Shown here: positions 26,990 to 40,091 of the stretch, piece after piece
Numbering within the stretch: the first letter of the stretch is position 1
Layout of the letters: every line of letters begins with the position of its first letter
Source: Plasmodium brasilianum
Taxonomy: Eukaryota; Apicomplexa; Aconoidasida; Haemosporida; Plasmodiidae
NCBI RefSeq assembly: GCF_023973825.1
Contig: NC_090123.1
Location: 1,843,501 to 1,907,500, forward strand
Reading direction: 5' to 3'
DNA length: 64,000 nucleotides
The notes under the pieces: generated by a model
Told to the model about the DNA's origin: nothing
The model's input: the letters and a program-made list of their open reading frames with translations, nothing else
Databases searched by the model: none
Position numbers and translations under genes: made by a program

Positions 26990-27862
26990 ATATTTTAAGT
27001 CTCACACATGGTATTACAAATCTGGAGTTTGCTATCATCGTATAAAAATTGTTGTTTATGAATTAATTCTATATTAACATATAATATATTTTTATTATTG
27101 TCAGTTCTTAGTAAATTTAATGAAATTTTTATTTTTCTGAGTTACATATTGATCAAATCATGCATATTTATTTATTGAATTGTCGTTATATGTATACACA
27201 CTATATGGATGCATTTCTCGTATTAATTATTACATGTGCCATGTTATTTTTGAGAAATAACATTTAAATTGGTTATGTAATTAATACTAACATATTTTCA
27301 TATTTGCTCTAACTTTACTAAATTACATATAAAGTTTTATAAATTCATTATATTTTCTTTGCATATATTTTTTTTTACCTTGTTATAATAGTTTACAGTA
27401 TTCTTTATATAAATACCTTTTATCGTTAGAATGATATTTATGTACTATTTCTACTGCAATTTTGTATTAAAAAAATTTATTCAAAACTATTTTATATTTT
27501 GGTATCTTTTTAAAATTAAGATCAATTAACATTTTAAGGACGTTATTTTATATATGTACAATAGTTCCTATAATTGAACTTTTGTAAATTAGACTTTTTT
27601 GCAGTATGATACATGATATAGTACCTTGTGCCATCAGAATATGTATGATTCACTTGGTCATTTCCTTTATACAGATATTTCTATGGCTATTTATGTTTTT
27701 TTCTTTTGTTTTTTCATATTTTATAGGTAATACAATTTAAAATAAGAACAGTACATACATTTTCAGAGTTAGTACTTCTGTATGGTCTAATATTTCATAA
27801 TTATTTTGTGGATGCCCACTAGAGTTTTCGAACATTTTGAATTCAATTAAAAAAAATAATAT
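26990..27862 (-). pseudogene. Unidentified coding-like remnant (weak)
   Basis: On the minus strand, several stretches read as plausible protein between stops: an ATG at about 27837 beginning MFENSSGHPQNNYEILDH, then NHTYSDGTRYYIMYHTAKK, then KIAVEIVHKYHSNDKRYLY and KKKYMQRKYNEFIKLY. They fall in different frames and no splice sites or membrane exon could be placed. The composition is that of decayed Plasmodium coding DNA. I do not recognise the family; pir is possible but unproven. Confidence 0.27.
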
Positions 27863-30800
27863 GTTATAATAATGAAAAATAGAAATATGAATATTTCATA
27901 TTTATGTAAAACAATTTTTATTGGATCATTATCTGAAGTATATTAATACAGATTTTTTTGTCTACTTTATAATAATAAGCGCAAAAGGTACGCATTATTA
28001 TTCTTGTTAAATTACTTAAAAATATTTCTTAAATTTTAAATGAGCTAATTAAAATTGCCCAATAACTTATAAAGCTTCGTAGAAATTTTTTTTTTAATGT
28101 ACCAATAACAACAGAAATGTCTGAATATAGTTTTTTTTATTAAAAGGCATTATATCCTTAGTTTATATTAGTATAATTCCTATATATTAATTGAATTCAT
28201 CAAACGGATGTATTGATAATTTGATTTATATGTCTACAGCATCATTTAATAAGCCCATTATTGAGTAATTTTTTGTACATCTATAAGCAATGTAAAGAAG
28301 TTAATAATTAAAACTTATATAATATGAATAAGGAAATATAGATAATTTAATTGTAGAGACATATGTCTGTTCCTTTGGACAAATCACATTAATTTAATTT
28401 CTATATTGATAAAATGATAGAACTTTAATCACATATATTATTTATTTTTTTTGTCTTTTATATATGAAGTTATATAATATCATCATATTATGAATTCATA
28501 TATGTAATCATCTTAATTTTTTCATATGTTGCATACTATATAAAATAGCAGGAACCCGTAATACTTGACCCATAACTGAAGTATTAAAATTTAACAGTAA
28601 AAAAATATATTTTTTTTGATAAATTACTTTTATGTTAATTTTATTACTTCTATAAAATATATATACTTTTATTCGCTTTATATTATAATAAATTTTAATT
28701 AAAATATTTTTAGTTACATAATATATACTTTTGACTTATAGCAGTATAATTCATTAAAACATGTATGAGATGAATGAACGTATATGTATATATTTTTTTC
28801 TAAAGTATGCAAAATTATATTCATAGAAATTTCAGCATTTTCATTAATCAATACACAAAAATGGTAATCAGAAACCTTTAAACCGCAATTCCATGCGATC
28901 AAAATTGGATACTTTCAATCTATTTGTTAAAAGATAAATATTTCTAAGATTTTATTTTTTTATAATAATGAAATATAAGTTGAGAAGAAGTTTATACATA
29001 ATTTAAATATAATTTAAGACTTATTACATTTAAAATTTACTTCTATGTTTACATTTTTATTTTTTCTTTAATTTTTCATATTATTATACCATAAGATATA
29101 TATCATATTATTATTTATAATACTAATTTTAGCATTACTCTATTCATTTCTTTTATTTGTTATGTATATAATTATTTGTACAATATTTACCATCTTACCA
29201 ATATAAAAGTATGTACACCACAGTTGATTAAACCCATTAATCATAAAAAAGGGCACTTTTTCTATTTTAATATAGTGTTTTCTATAAATATAACGTGCAT
29301 TAATAATACATTTTATATATATTCAGATGCTATTAAAATTTTCATAAAAGTGTTCTGTTTATAATATTTTAAAATATATGGCTTATTTAACTTTATATAC
29401 TTTTATTTATAATCTAAAAAATGTAACATATTTAATAAATATACATAAAATATTTTAAAAGAATTTTTGCATATTACATTATATATTTATAATAGGATTA
29501 TATATAATTATTATCTCAGGTTTTTTTTTGTGAGCAAAGAAAAATGAAAGTAAAAATCATTCAAGAAAAATAATATATTTTTTGGGGATAAAATGGTACT
29601 TAATATAGTATCATTTAATAATTGTAAACATGAGTAAATAGAATATGGTATATAATTCTTTAAAACCAAGTATGAGATAAGTATAATAACATTTATCTTA
29701 AAATTTATAAGTTATATGTCATTATTAAATTTATTACACTTGATAAATAAAACAATAATTCTTATTTTGATTTAGAACATAATTGCAACTTATACGTTAA
29801 TTACAAATGTTTCCTAAATACGAATGTTAATAAATACACAAGATAGTTTATGTGCTTTTTTTCCAGTTCTAATTAAATATAAGTATTTTTTTATTACAGT
29901 AAAAACTAAGTGAAAATGCGTAAAAAATATATATATATATCATTAAACTTAATTACTCTTAGATGTAAATAAAAAGGGAAAAAATAGATCTTCATTAAAA
30001 AAATATATATTTTGACTACAGTGATATAGTCTAAAATATGTACAATGAAACTATATATAATTGTTCGTTAAATATTTTGAAATGATTAAAATATCGTAAT
30101 GCAGGTACTTTGTATATATGAAGTATATATAATAACTGAAGATTAAAATATACCTCTACGAAAATATTATAAGAATAATTATTTAGCATTTTCTTATTAT
30201 ATTCAAATAATATTTTATTATGAAGTGTTAATATTTTAATAATAAAGAAGAAAAACAAATGATTTACTTTAAAGTGTATAATTCCAAAATATGTTAATAA
30301 CTATTTATATAATTGTTAACAAATGAAAGAAAATTAAAATTACGTATATTAAAGATTCATTATAGAGTGTATACTTTAAAAGTTTTTTAAACTATGTCTG
30401 TAGTGTATTATTGCTATTTTGCAAATATATAAAATTTTGATCATACTTTTTTTATCTATTTTTGGTAATAATTCTCATAATTTTTAAATTACTAATACAT
30501 TCCAAATGTATTATTTATTTATTTCATATATGTACATATATATAATAATATAAAAAAAAAAAAAAAAAAATTAATATATAACATGATTATAATCATATAA
30601 TGGATGTCTAAAAATTTTAAGTTATCTATTTCATAGAATAATTAGAAATATAGGAAATTATGTTGTAATGACAAAATATAAAAGGATTTTTCAAATAATA
30701 CAATTATAATTTGTAATATGTTATGATAAAATTTTTTCATATAATATAATAGAATTTATTTATTATATATTTATTTAATGATTTATCGCATTTACTTTTA

Positions 30801-31589
30801 ACTGAGAAAAGTTAAATATGTAAATAATGGATATAGTTAATATTGTAAAAAAAGTTACTAATATTTAATATAACACATAAAACGATCTAAATGGGACAAT
30901 TAAAATTGCATATATAAGAATTCTTAAAATATATTATTATATGTAAATGTGAATATTTATTATATATTTATGTAAAACAATTATCAGTGAAAAATATTAT
31001 AAATAGTAAGGTGAGAATATTAAATAAGCGTTATCTTACAAAGTTCATATTTGTAAAAATTAGAAGTATTCTATTTTATTTTGAATCATTCATAGAATTA
31101 TATAGTTTCTTTATAATTTTAAAGGTTATATAATAATACCTTTTTATTTAATATATTATTTTACTTGAAAAAATTCATTTTTTTTTTTTTTTTATGAACC
31201 AGGGGTTTCATTTTTTTTGAAATTAATGAGCCCACAAAAATAAAAGCTTAAATTGCAGTTAAAAATTTGTTTTTAAGAATACATTTTTTTAAGATTTAAA
31301 AATTATTACAAATTTATGCATAAAATGTTAATATATTATGTTTTCTATTTTTTATGCTTAAATATTTAGATCCTCAATATTTTAATTATTTCAATTCAAA
31401 TAACATTAAATATAAGGACCTTACCATCAACTGGTGAATTTTCAATATCTATTAAAATATTTATTTATACCAGATTATTTATATGTGAAATTTATTATTA
31501 AATAAATAAAAAAGGTTTCATCTTTAAAAAAATTATATATTCATTTATGTAATTTACTTTGTTTATCATAAGTTCAGGAGGTTATTTTA
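27863..31589. other. Intergenic DNA with an A19 tract
   Basis: No gene could be supported. Open frames near 28714, 29176 and 30031 lack start context, exon structure or family motifs. A run of 19 A lies at 30552-30570. Confidence 0.45.
30552..30570. repeat. A19 homopolymer
   Basis: There are nineteen consecutive A bases in intergenic DNA. Confidence 0.9.
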
Positions 31590-32839
31590 CAAAAGTTAAC
31601 TTATCATAACATATATTGAGCATTAAATAGTGAAGTCATTGTAATTTATTATGAAAGCGAATATAAGGAGGTTGATCATAATGATGTAAAAAATATGTGT
31701 AAAAGCTGTGAGGAATTTAAAAAAATTATCCGATATATTCAAAGATGAAGAAGACACACGCCATCATTATAACTATTTTCTTTATTTGGAAACTAATGAA
31801 TTATGAAAAATTTATATGTGAATAATTCAGAATTGGGACGTAATCTTCATCTAAGTGGCACTTTTTATGTATGGAAAGAAGATAAATATTTGTATAATTA
31901 TTTTAAAAATTATACCAGTCTTAAAAATAGTGGTACACGTAATAATGTTAACATGAGTAAATATAAAAAATATCTTAAATTTATTAATAGTCTATATAAA
32001 CAAGATAGGTATACTTGTTATATATGTGGAATAAAGAGCTATCCAAATTCTTTTTTGGAATATGGGAACATTTTAATCCATGTAAACTCTTATCTGCGTT
32101 AGAATTCCAAACGAATGGAAATTGTGATAGACTAAAAAGTATTGATTCAGATGAAAAATCTGAAAAAAAATTAGATAAGAAGTTTGAACAAGAGTTTATG
32201 AACTCAATTTATATTGTTGGATGTCCTAAACTGGATAAGAAGGAAAAGACGTTTTGTAATTTTGGCCCAGGAGTTGCACGTATACCTAGTTGTAGGGATG
32301 GAAATAGAACTAATGGACAACTAGAGAACGTTGGGAATCCTTGTTCAGGAGCAAAGACAAAAGCACTGGGAACATATTCAGAAAATAAAGCTTAAGATAT
32401 AATGTCCAAAATACATTTAGGAGAGGCTCAGGATAAAACCATCAGAACAGATTCATCAGGAGTTTTGAAAACTACCAGCAAAGATTCAGCAGAATCTCAG
32501 ATATATAGAGAAGACTCAGCACGATTTCAAAACCCCCTCTGTAAAGATTCAAAAAAAGTTGAAAGTGAAACATATATGGACCAAAGTGATTTTACCATTC
32601 TCAATACAATAGGTAAAATATTTTCTCTTTACAAAAGAATAGATGAAAAAGTTAAATGCATATTTAGCAAGGAAAAGATGGAAGCTGATCCTAAAAAACA
32701 AGTGGAAGTTAACCCCCAAATTTTCGAGTACATAAAATTGCTGCATAAAGCAGATTTTCTAGAAAAAAGAGGGTTCTACGGGTAACATTATTAAGTGTGG
32801 AGTATTACTATCCTATAAAGGATTAAGAGAAGCATTTAA

Positions 32840-33060
32840 AAAAGTGAAAGAGAAGGAAATGGAAGAAAGCGATAAAGTAAATAGAGAAATAACAGAAAGA
32901 AAAATAGTAGAAAATGAAAAAGAAGAAAAAGAAAAAGTAGAAATCGAAATAGTGAGAGAGCCAGAGCGTGAGAAGGAAAAAGAAAGAGATAATTGAGAAA
33001 AATCACAAAAACGGGGAATAGATAAAAATATAGAAGGGGAAAAAGATAGAAATAAGGAAG
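32840..33060 (+). repeat. Glu/Lys/Arg-rich low-complexity segment in the pir-type pseudogene
   Basis: The sequence is purine-rich with GAAAAAGAAG- and GAAAGA-type units, reading EKEEKEKVEIEIVREPER and similar. It would form a charged hinge or coiled coil between the ectodomain and the membrane segment. One TGA interrupts it near 32995. Confidence 0.6.
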
Positions 33061-33329
33061 GAGACAGTGTTAAAGGAGTAGTAGTAAAATAAGAGAAATC
33101 TCGCTCTCATCAATTAAGAAATATAGAATATACACGCACTGTAATGCATAAAAGAAAAGCGGTTACTGGAGTTGACAATTCATCAGTAAATATATTTCCT
33201 GGTATTCAGGTTCATTCTCTTATTACTGTATGCGCAAACTTTAATATATTAAAGAACATTGTTTCCCGTGTTTTCCTTGTATTTGCTTTAATGCTTCGAG
33301 GAATTTTGTTTTTTTTGCTTTTTCGAAAA

Positions 33330-33459
33330 GTAAATACCTAATTAAATTGCGTATTATGAATATATTATAAGTTTGAATTAATAATTTATTTTACTTGAAA
33401 TGTTATATTTGTAAAATAATAATAATATATATGTTTTACATCTTTATTTTTTTAATTAG
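33330..33459 (+). other. Intron after the membrane exon of the pir-type pseudogene
   Basis: The intron is 130 bp, starts GTAAATACC and ends TTTAATTAG. It separates the membrane segment from a short basic cytoplasmic exon beginning FIPSGSY, which corresponds to the FTPxGS motif that opens the last exon in pir genes. Confidence 0.6.
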
Positions 33460-33590
33460 TTTATCCCCTCTGGATCATATGTAAGTAAAATTAGAAAAAG
33501 GAGAAAAAGATATAGGACTAATATAGATTAATTTAATACGCAAATAAAATGAATAAGATTAATAAAGCGTATATTTAGGTATTCTGACAG

Positions 33591-34429
33591 GAGATTTAAT
33601 GTAGTAAATATAAAACAGTGAAATTCATTTCATTAGTGTTACAAAGGTTATCAAATGATCTAGACCAAAGATATAAAAAAACATACAAAATTGAGGAAGA
33701 AGTACTTTTCTATTAAATATCTATAATTGAAAAAAGCATGACTAAAAATAGTATAATTAAAACTCATTCATTTTTTTTATCTTATTATATTTATTTGTAT
33801 GTATTTTTTTTTTTGTCTTTTTAATAATATTATTAATTGAATTTTTTTATAATGCTCTTTCTTTATTGAATTTTTTTTTTAAATAACCATAATATTATAA
33901 GACGCTATTATTATTTCTTATACGTAAAAGAATAATTCCTATTTTAATGTTTAATAATAATATAAGGTTCTAATATCATATTAGAGGCAAAAATATATTA
34001 GAAAAATGATATATATATTTCATTTATACTTAAGAATTAGTACAGAGATTTTATTTTATGCTTAGTTAAAGCTTCACATATAATACTTGTTATAGTTATA
34101 TTTGAAATAAACATAAATATGAAATTTTGAATTTATTCAATATATTGTGAACAAATTAAATTATAACATTTTAATATTATATACTCCTCAAAATGCAATT
34201 TTGTATCTATTAAAATAAAAACTCGTAGACTAATACATTTTTGTAGAAAAATTTATGTATCAAATTATAATTAAAGAATCTATTATGATTCATGAAGTGT
34301 GTTTTAGATTTCCGTTAACATTTATACATTATTATTTTACTTCATTTTTTGGATAATATAAAATTACTTCCGGAAAACTGTGTTTTTTTTATATGCATAA
34401 ATGTGTTTATAATGTATTATATTATAAAA
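33591..34429. other. Intergenic DNA, nothing recognised
   Basis: A T-rich run and AT repeats are present; no supportable feature was found. Confidence 0.45.
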
Positions 34430-34742
34430 ATTTTGGTGTCTACCAATTAATCTGTTAAAATGATTTGATTCTAAATTTTTTGGAAAATAAGCAGTAAAAG
34501 TGAAAGTTGTATGTGAAACTCGGATAAAAAAAAGACATGAAAATTTTACTGAAATTTCCTTTAATGTTAAATAATTTCTCATTTTATAGGGTATTAAAAA
34601 ATCATTTACAAAATCAGAACAGTTTCGTGAAAAGAAAAACAATAATTATGCTGTGCTCTAATTGGATTTAACATTAGGGGATGAAAAATTTATATTCTGT
34701 ACTAATTCATCTGTAGGTAAAAATGAAGAAGATGCAGAATAA
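34430..34742 (+). pseudogene. Unidentified decayed coding fragment
   Basis: One plus-strand frame stays protein-like for about 100 codons with five stops: KFWCLPINLLK, then VKVKVVCETRIKKRHENF, then GIKKSFTKSEQFREKKNNN, then LDLTLGDEKFIFCTNSSV and GKNEEDAE. The residue mix (several Cys, Trp, charged runs) is unlike chance AT-rich frames. I do not recognise the family. It lies 0.8 kb past the pir-type pseudogene but has no pir hallmark. The 92-codon minus-strand open frame over it looks like its shadow. Confidence 0.4.
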
Positions 34743-35809
34743 GATAATTTTTGTATATTATATATAACTATATATTACAGAAGAATAATATGTATATGAA
34801 TTATTCGACAACAATTTGAGTAATAATCTTAACTTTCCCAATATAAACATATAAGAAAACTGCAAAACTATAAATAGTTAACACAGAATTGCATTTGATA
34901 TTTTAAAATAATATGAATTATGCAAATATTCAAATCAGAATGATGGTATAACTTCTAATACTTTAGAAAAAATTAAATATATATATTGTTTCAATTTTTA
35001 CTGTGTTTATATCATATATTCTTTAACAATGGAAATATTTTTCTTTCTATTTTTATATTATAGTGTAAATAAATTTCTGATGCTAAAACATTAATATTAC
35101 GTGCTACAATTTATAATTTATATTTTAATAACATATAAAAGTTATAATTATGATGTAAATTATATATATATTTTTTATTATTAATATATATTTTAGTTAA
35201 ATGTATGAGTTAAAAATTTCTTTATATATTATTTTTTAAAATAAACTGTAAATTTTATCTTATCATTCATAGATAATAGTATAAAGGAATAAAAATAATT
35301 TTTAGTTCCAGAGAAAATATCTAATATAAATATAATGTAGAAAGTCCCATAATGATGTATATAATGGACTATTTAAATGTATTTGCTTGTAAAATATATA
35401 ATTCAACCATTATTTGTAGAACTATTACGCATATATAAAAAAATTGTGGTTTATAGATAATAAAAATTTGGAAGGAACGTTATAAGTATATATGCAATTA
35501 TGAAATTATCAAATATAAATAAATTTAAGTTAAAATATTTTAAAACTTTTCTTTTTTGCGTAACTTATATAAATGAATTATTATTTATGTAATATATGAA
35601 GACAATGTGTAACACAAGGATCATATCGATAAATTAAAAAAGTAAATGCCAATATAGTAATGGATATGATACAAGTTTATAACATTAAAAATTATACATG
35701 AATATATCTGTGAATTTTTATTAACTCAAAATATTAATTAAAATAATTAGTTTTATATTTACTTATTATTGTTCAGTTTCTTAAAATATGGAAGAATAAA
35801 TGTGGTAAC
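34743..35809. other. Spacer between two coding-like fragments
   Basis: The sequence is AT-rich with no frame I can support. Confidence 0.4.
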
Positions 35810-36090
35810 TAAATACTAAAAATATTCAAGAATTATGAATTCCTGGAAAAAGTAAAAAAATGAAGTAAATATCTCTTTATAAATGTAAAAATATATCTGT
35901 TAGATTCTGCACGAAATTGATGTAGGAAGAAATATGAATTACTCCATACATTTATAGATTTGAAAACATTATCAACTAAAAGTATAATATAATAGAATTA
36001 ATCACATATTTAGAAGATGGAGATGCAGAAAATAATATTGTATCTGATATTGAATTGAATAAATATTACTCAAATACATGTATGTATGTA
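35810..36090 (+). pseudogene. Unidentified decayed coding fragment
   Basis: The plus-strand frame reads LKIFKNYEFLEKVKK, then SKYLFINVKIYLLDSARN, then CRKKYELLHTFIDLKTLS, and after a frame change ELITYLEDGDAENNIV and SDIELNKYYSN. Stops separate the pieces. It may belong to the same lost gene as the fragment at 34430-34742, since strand and spacing agree. The family is not recognised. Confidence 0.35.
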
Positions 36091-37990
36091 TGTATAATTC
36101 TCTCATTACATAGATAATTAGGATGGAGCAAATTAAATATATTAAAAAGAATTTAAATTATTTGTATATGATTCTTTCATAATACAAAAACTTAAATAAT
36201 ATAGAAAAGAATATATAAATTATTAATAAACAAAAAGAAAATATGTTTAACAACATCAATTATTCATCAAATTAATGAATTATATATACAAGTAAACGTT
36301 TAGCAGGATTTTATTATATAATATTCTAATTTTTCAAAACATACTTTACTAATTATTTAAGATTTAATATAAATTTTTAAAATAAATTAAATAATATTTT
36401 ATTTGGAAGTATTTAGTATGAATTAATAACTAAAACTCTTAAATAATAGGATCATTGGAAGAACAATAAATAATAATCCATTTTATATGTCAGGAAAAAA
36501 GTATAAATAATTTAAAACATCAAAAACGTAACACTGTTAGTTTCTGTAGATTAATTTTTTTTGTAAATTCAAAAATAATATTTTAAATTTAATTATTTTT
36601 TTTTTTTAAAACTTTTTTTAATTATTTCCTGGGTATAATAATATGTTCTTGCGAAAAAAATAGTATAAATATTTATTTTAGTTATTACAATAATTTTTGT
36701 GAATATCATATTTCTATAGTTATCATACGCATGGATACAGAAAAATTTATACATAGGAAATAGAAATACTTGAGAATATTATATTTTTACTGTTGTGTTT
36801 TAAATAAAATACAATATATTTATATATTTACGTTGAATTATTATTCTTAACTTTTAAAATATATCCTGATATTATGTATATGTATAAGAATAAATGAAAA
36901 AGAATACTTTTCTAGTGAATATAACAATATAAAAATTAATAAATTATATATTTTAGTAAATTTAATGTTGTTCTTTTTTATTTGTCATATACATATAATT
37001 CTCTCTATATATTATACTTATTTGTAAATATTTTTCATTCATATTCATTTATATTAATGTTATTATATGTAATATTCTTGTAGGAACATTAATTTTATTT
37101 TTTTTTAAAAATATTTATAATTTTTTTAAATATATATATTTTATTAATAAAAAAGGAAGAAATTAAGTATATTAATTTTAAACTCTTCATTTATAAAATA
37201 TGATATAAATTAATGCTTACTAAAAAATTAAAAATTTTAAGTGTGCCAGTAAAATAAAAATAAATATGCTTTTATTTAGTGTCAAATTATATATTTTTTT
37301 AAATATTAGAGCAGTATCTGATAAATTTTATCTTTTTAATTTATAATAGATAATGTATATTTCATGTTTTATAATTTATACAACACGAAGCTATGTACAA
37401 ATTATTTCCTTTTTCATTTATTATTTACTTGAATTATATTATTATAATGTTTAATATTATTTAATATTAATATTTTTTCAAAATATAATATTTTTAGTAT
37501 TAGATTTATTAATATGACTTCATAATTTATATAAGTAATGATTCTCTCTAAGTATTTATAACAAAGTGTTTTCTATAATCTATACTGTAAATAAACGCAT
37601 TTTTTTTTTTAAATATTAAAGAAAAATATATTTTTTTAATTTTATTTTTAAAGGAATAATGGAAGAATTATTGAATTTCTAAATTATATTGCATAATTAA
37701 ATTACAGATTTTGAACAATTTTTAATGAATGCGAACTGAGTTATTTTAACGAATGTTTGTATTTTAAAAACAGTATTAAAAATTCGTTAAAAAAATTTTG
37801 AAGTTATTTTTGTTTATATTGTAAAGAGAATAATAGTTATAAATATTTTAATTATACATTTATATGAAAAAAAAAAGATAAGAAAGTAAAATATAAAAAA
37901 TAAATATTCTATCCTTTATAAGTAAAAGTATGTTATATAATTGTTTCTTTTTTCATCATTGAGTATATTTTAATATTAAAAATCTATGTC
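36091..37990. other. Intergenic DNA upstream of the 38 kb gene
   Basis: This AT-rich stretch contains short TATG repeats near 36080-36095. No gene is supported. It presumably includes the promoter of the gene starting at 37991, but no element could be defined. Confidence 0.45.
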
Positions 37991-38879
37991 ATGGAAGAAA
38001 AATGCAAGTTACACTTCTATATTAAAATATGTACTTTGTTTCTCTTAACTTGGACATGTTATTTTTACAATAATATGGTACGCTAATATTATTTATAAGG
38101 ATATATGAATTACACGTATTTTTTTTGGTATCTTTTTATTAATAATTTTTGGTAGAATAAAATTACTTATACTTTTATATCATGGATATTTGCTTTTTTA
38201 GAGGATCTATAATGAATGTTTGAATGAGAAAAACTATAATGATATAAAATTGGTTACAAGAACTTATCGTTTACTAGCAAAGCATAAACAGGGAAGGCGT
38301 TCAAATATTGTATCGATAAAAGTGAAGAAACCAAATAATAGAGAATACGAAAAAGAAGGCATGTATAATAATGAAAAAGTATATAAAGGAAAAAATAAAC
38401 CACTAAATGAACGTTCATTAAATATTGCAGTAGAATATGGACAATCTAGGAAAAACAGGTCTTATTTGTGCAACAGAGAGAATTCATGTTCTGGAAAAAG
38501 AATTTTGGATAGCATGTACTATAAAAATTAAGTCAAGTATTCTGCAAATTCTGATTTAAAATTTTTAAAAGACAGTATAAAAGGAAAAGGATCTACGCTT
38601 TGTTCTTTATTGAGTTTTCATGGACTAATTGGAATAATATTAATTATTTTAGAAGAAACAAAGTCTTTGGAAAATATTACTTATAATATATATGATAAAA
38701 TTGGTTTAAATTCAACAGCACTGGGATTCGGTATATTAACATTCATAGTTATACTAGCGATTATTTATCTCATCAAAATAATTATAAAATTTGTACAGAT
38801 AATAAATAAAAAACGTGAAATACTTAATACGGCATATCCTCCTTTTCATAAAGACTTTTATAACAGTTATGGTGTATAA
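37991..38879 (+). pseudogene. fam-l/fam-m-like exported protein interrupted by one in-frame stop
   Basis: The structure is otherwise complete: join(37991..38077, 38202..38879). Exon 1 is 29 codons from MEEKCKLHF, with a hydrophobic core (TLFLLTWTCYFYN). The intron (124 bp) starts GTACGCTAATATT and ends TTTTTTAG, phase 0. Exon 2 opens RIYNECLNEKNYND, then TRTYRLLAKHKQG, a PEXEL-like site with R and L in place but lysine at the fifth position. A basic, Asn/Lys/Ser-rich middle follows. A TAA at 38529-38531 interrupts the frame after SMYYKN; the same frame then continues open for 116 codons with two hydrophobic segments (GLIGIILIILEE and FGILTFIVILAIIYLIKII) to a stop at 38877-38879. The whole product would be 254 residues. 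The single lesion suggests recent loss, an allele difference, or a sequencing error. Confidence 0.72.
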
Positions 38880-40091
38880 TTCCTTAAGTTATTAAAGGAC
38901 ATAACATATATAGAATTGGTTATATTTCGTAAGTTCAACTGAATGTGTCTGTTCTTTTTAATTCGAAAAAGTATAATTATGAATATAAAATTTTTTTGTT
39001 ATATTAAATGATTTAACATTTTTCGTTTTATGTTATAATGTCAACCTAAAAATATATTTCATATGCAAATTTCCGTATTTAAAGAAATTTTTTTGAAAAA
39101 AATATATATATGTAACTTAATATATTAAATTATAATTTATATAATTTTAGTGATATTATTTGTTAATTAATGTTACTTCAATTAATAGTCTTAATTTTTT
39201 ATCTTTTTCTTGTTTTAAATATATATTTTATAAGTGATTTAAAAAAATGAATTATTCGTTTAAAATTAAAAATAGATATATCCTGTTTATTACATAATGA
39301 AACGAAATAAAAACAGTTCTTTTATATATATATATACATTTTTTAATTATGGAAGAAAACATAGTATTTATTCTTCAAAAAAAAAAAACTTTATAGCAAA
39401 TACATTATATCACATATATTATTTTAATTCGTTTTAATATATATTTTAATATTTTTTTTTTTGCATTGTATAAATGTAAATATATAATAAGATATTATCC
39501 CTCCAAAATAGAATTATGAGTTTAGGGATAATTGTTAATATTTTGATTTTAGTATTGTTTATATTCTACCTTATTTTATTAGCTTATGCATTCTATAAAA
39601 TATACAGTTAATTCTTTGTTAATAACAAAAATATAAACTTCAAAAATTTAGATAATTGTAATATATTAGTTTTTATATTCTTAAAAAAAAAAGTTTTATG
39701 ATATAGAATTTGTATTTTAAAAATATTTTTTCAATATGTAAAATAATTTGTAAAATAATTTTTTTAATTTAAATATTATTTGTTTAATATGTAAATAGAA
39801 GAAAATTTTTATTAATAAAATTATTTTTTTTATAAAAAATAAATTATCAATATATTGAATTTGTAGGTAAACTAAGCAAATAGTTTATATAGATCAATTC
39901 TGTTGAAAATGTTTTAAGTTGATATTACATAAATTAATTAGGAATGAAATGTTAGCTTAATATTTTTATTTTTTTTGTTATTTACCTTTAAAAGCATAAA
40001 ATGTAAATATATATATATTATATGGTCAAATTAAAATTAATGATTAAAAAATTATAAAAAACAAAATAGTATTTTTATATTTAATAGAAAC
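38880..40091. other. Intergenic DNA with a 31-codon hydrophobic open frame
   Basis: There is no convincing gene. A small open frame at 39516-39611 (MSLGIIVNILILV... to KIYS) would be a single membrane segment, but T-rich chance frames of that kind are expected here. It follows a TTATCCCTCC element similar to one at 4840. Confidence 0.4.

Larger units (their letters stand above)
31590..33590 (+). pseudogene. pir-type variant antigen gene, long, decayed (STP1-like as alternative)
   Basis: Coding-like sequence runs for about 2 kb across several frames. Near 31650-31800 are YYESEYKEVDHNDVKNMC and FKDEEDTRHHYNYFLYLETN, which look like the N-terminal pir pattern. Next come TFYVWKEDKYLYNYFKNY, a CYICGI cysteine pair, NPCKLLSALEFQTNGNCDRL, and GCPKLDKKEKTFCNFGPG with spaced cysteines. 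A long hinge follows, with a strongly charged E/K/R-rich stretch at about 32840-33060. A membrane segment (FLVFALMLRGILFFLLF) ends at 33329. A 130-bp intron (33330-33459) leads to a basic tail FIPSGSYVSKIRKRRKRYR, ending at TAA 33529-33531; the same frame runs on with YSDRRFNVVNI. Stops and frame changes occur near 31740, 31800, 32040, 32392, 32785, 32995 and 33090. I favour pir from the N-terminal half; the membrane-intron-basic-tail layout is shared with STP1. Confidence 0.6.

Noticed and set aside
28714..28902. 62-codon minus-strand open frame with mixed residues
   Set aside because: It reads somewhat like protein, but no neighbouring exon, motif or continued frame could be found.
32549..32746. 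65-codon minus-strand open frame
   Set aside because: It is antisense to the pir-type pseudogene hinge and has no motif of its own.
34364..34642. 92-codon minus-strand open frame
   Set aside because: It overlaps a plus-strand stretch that reads as better protein with spaced stops; the minus frame is probably its shadow.
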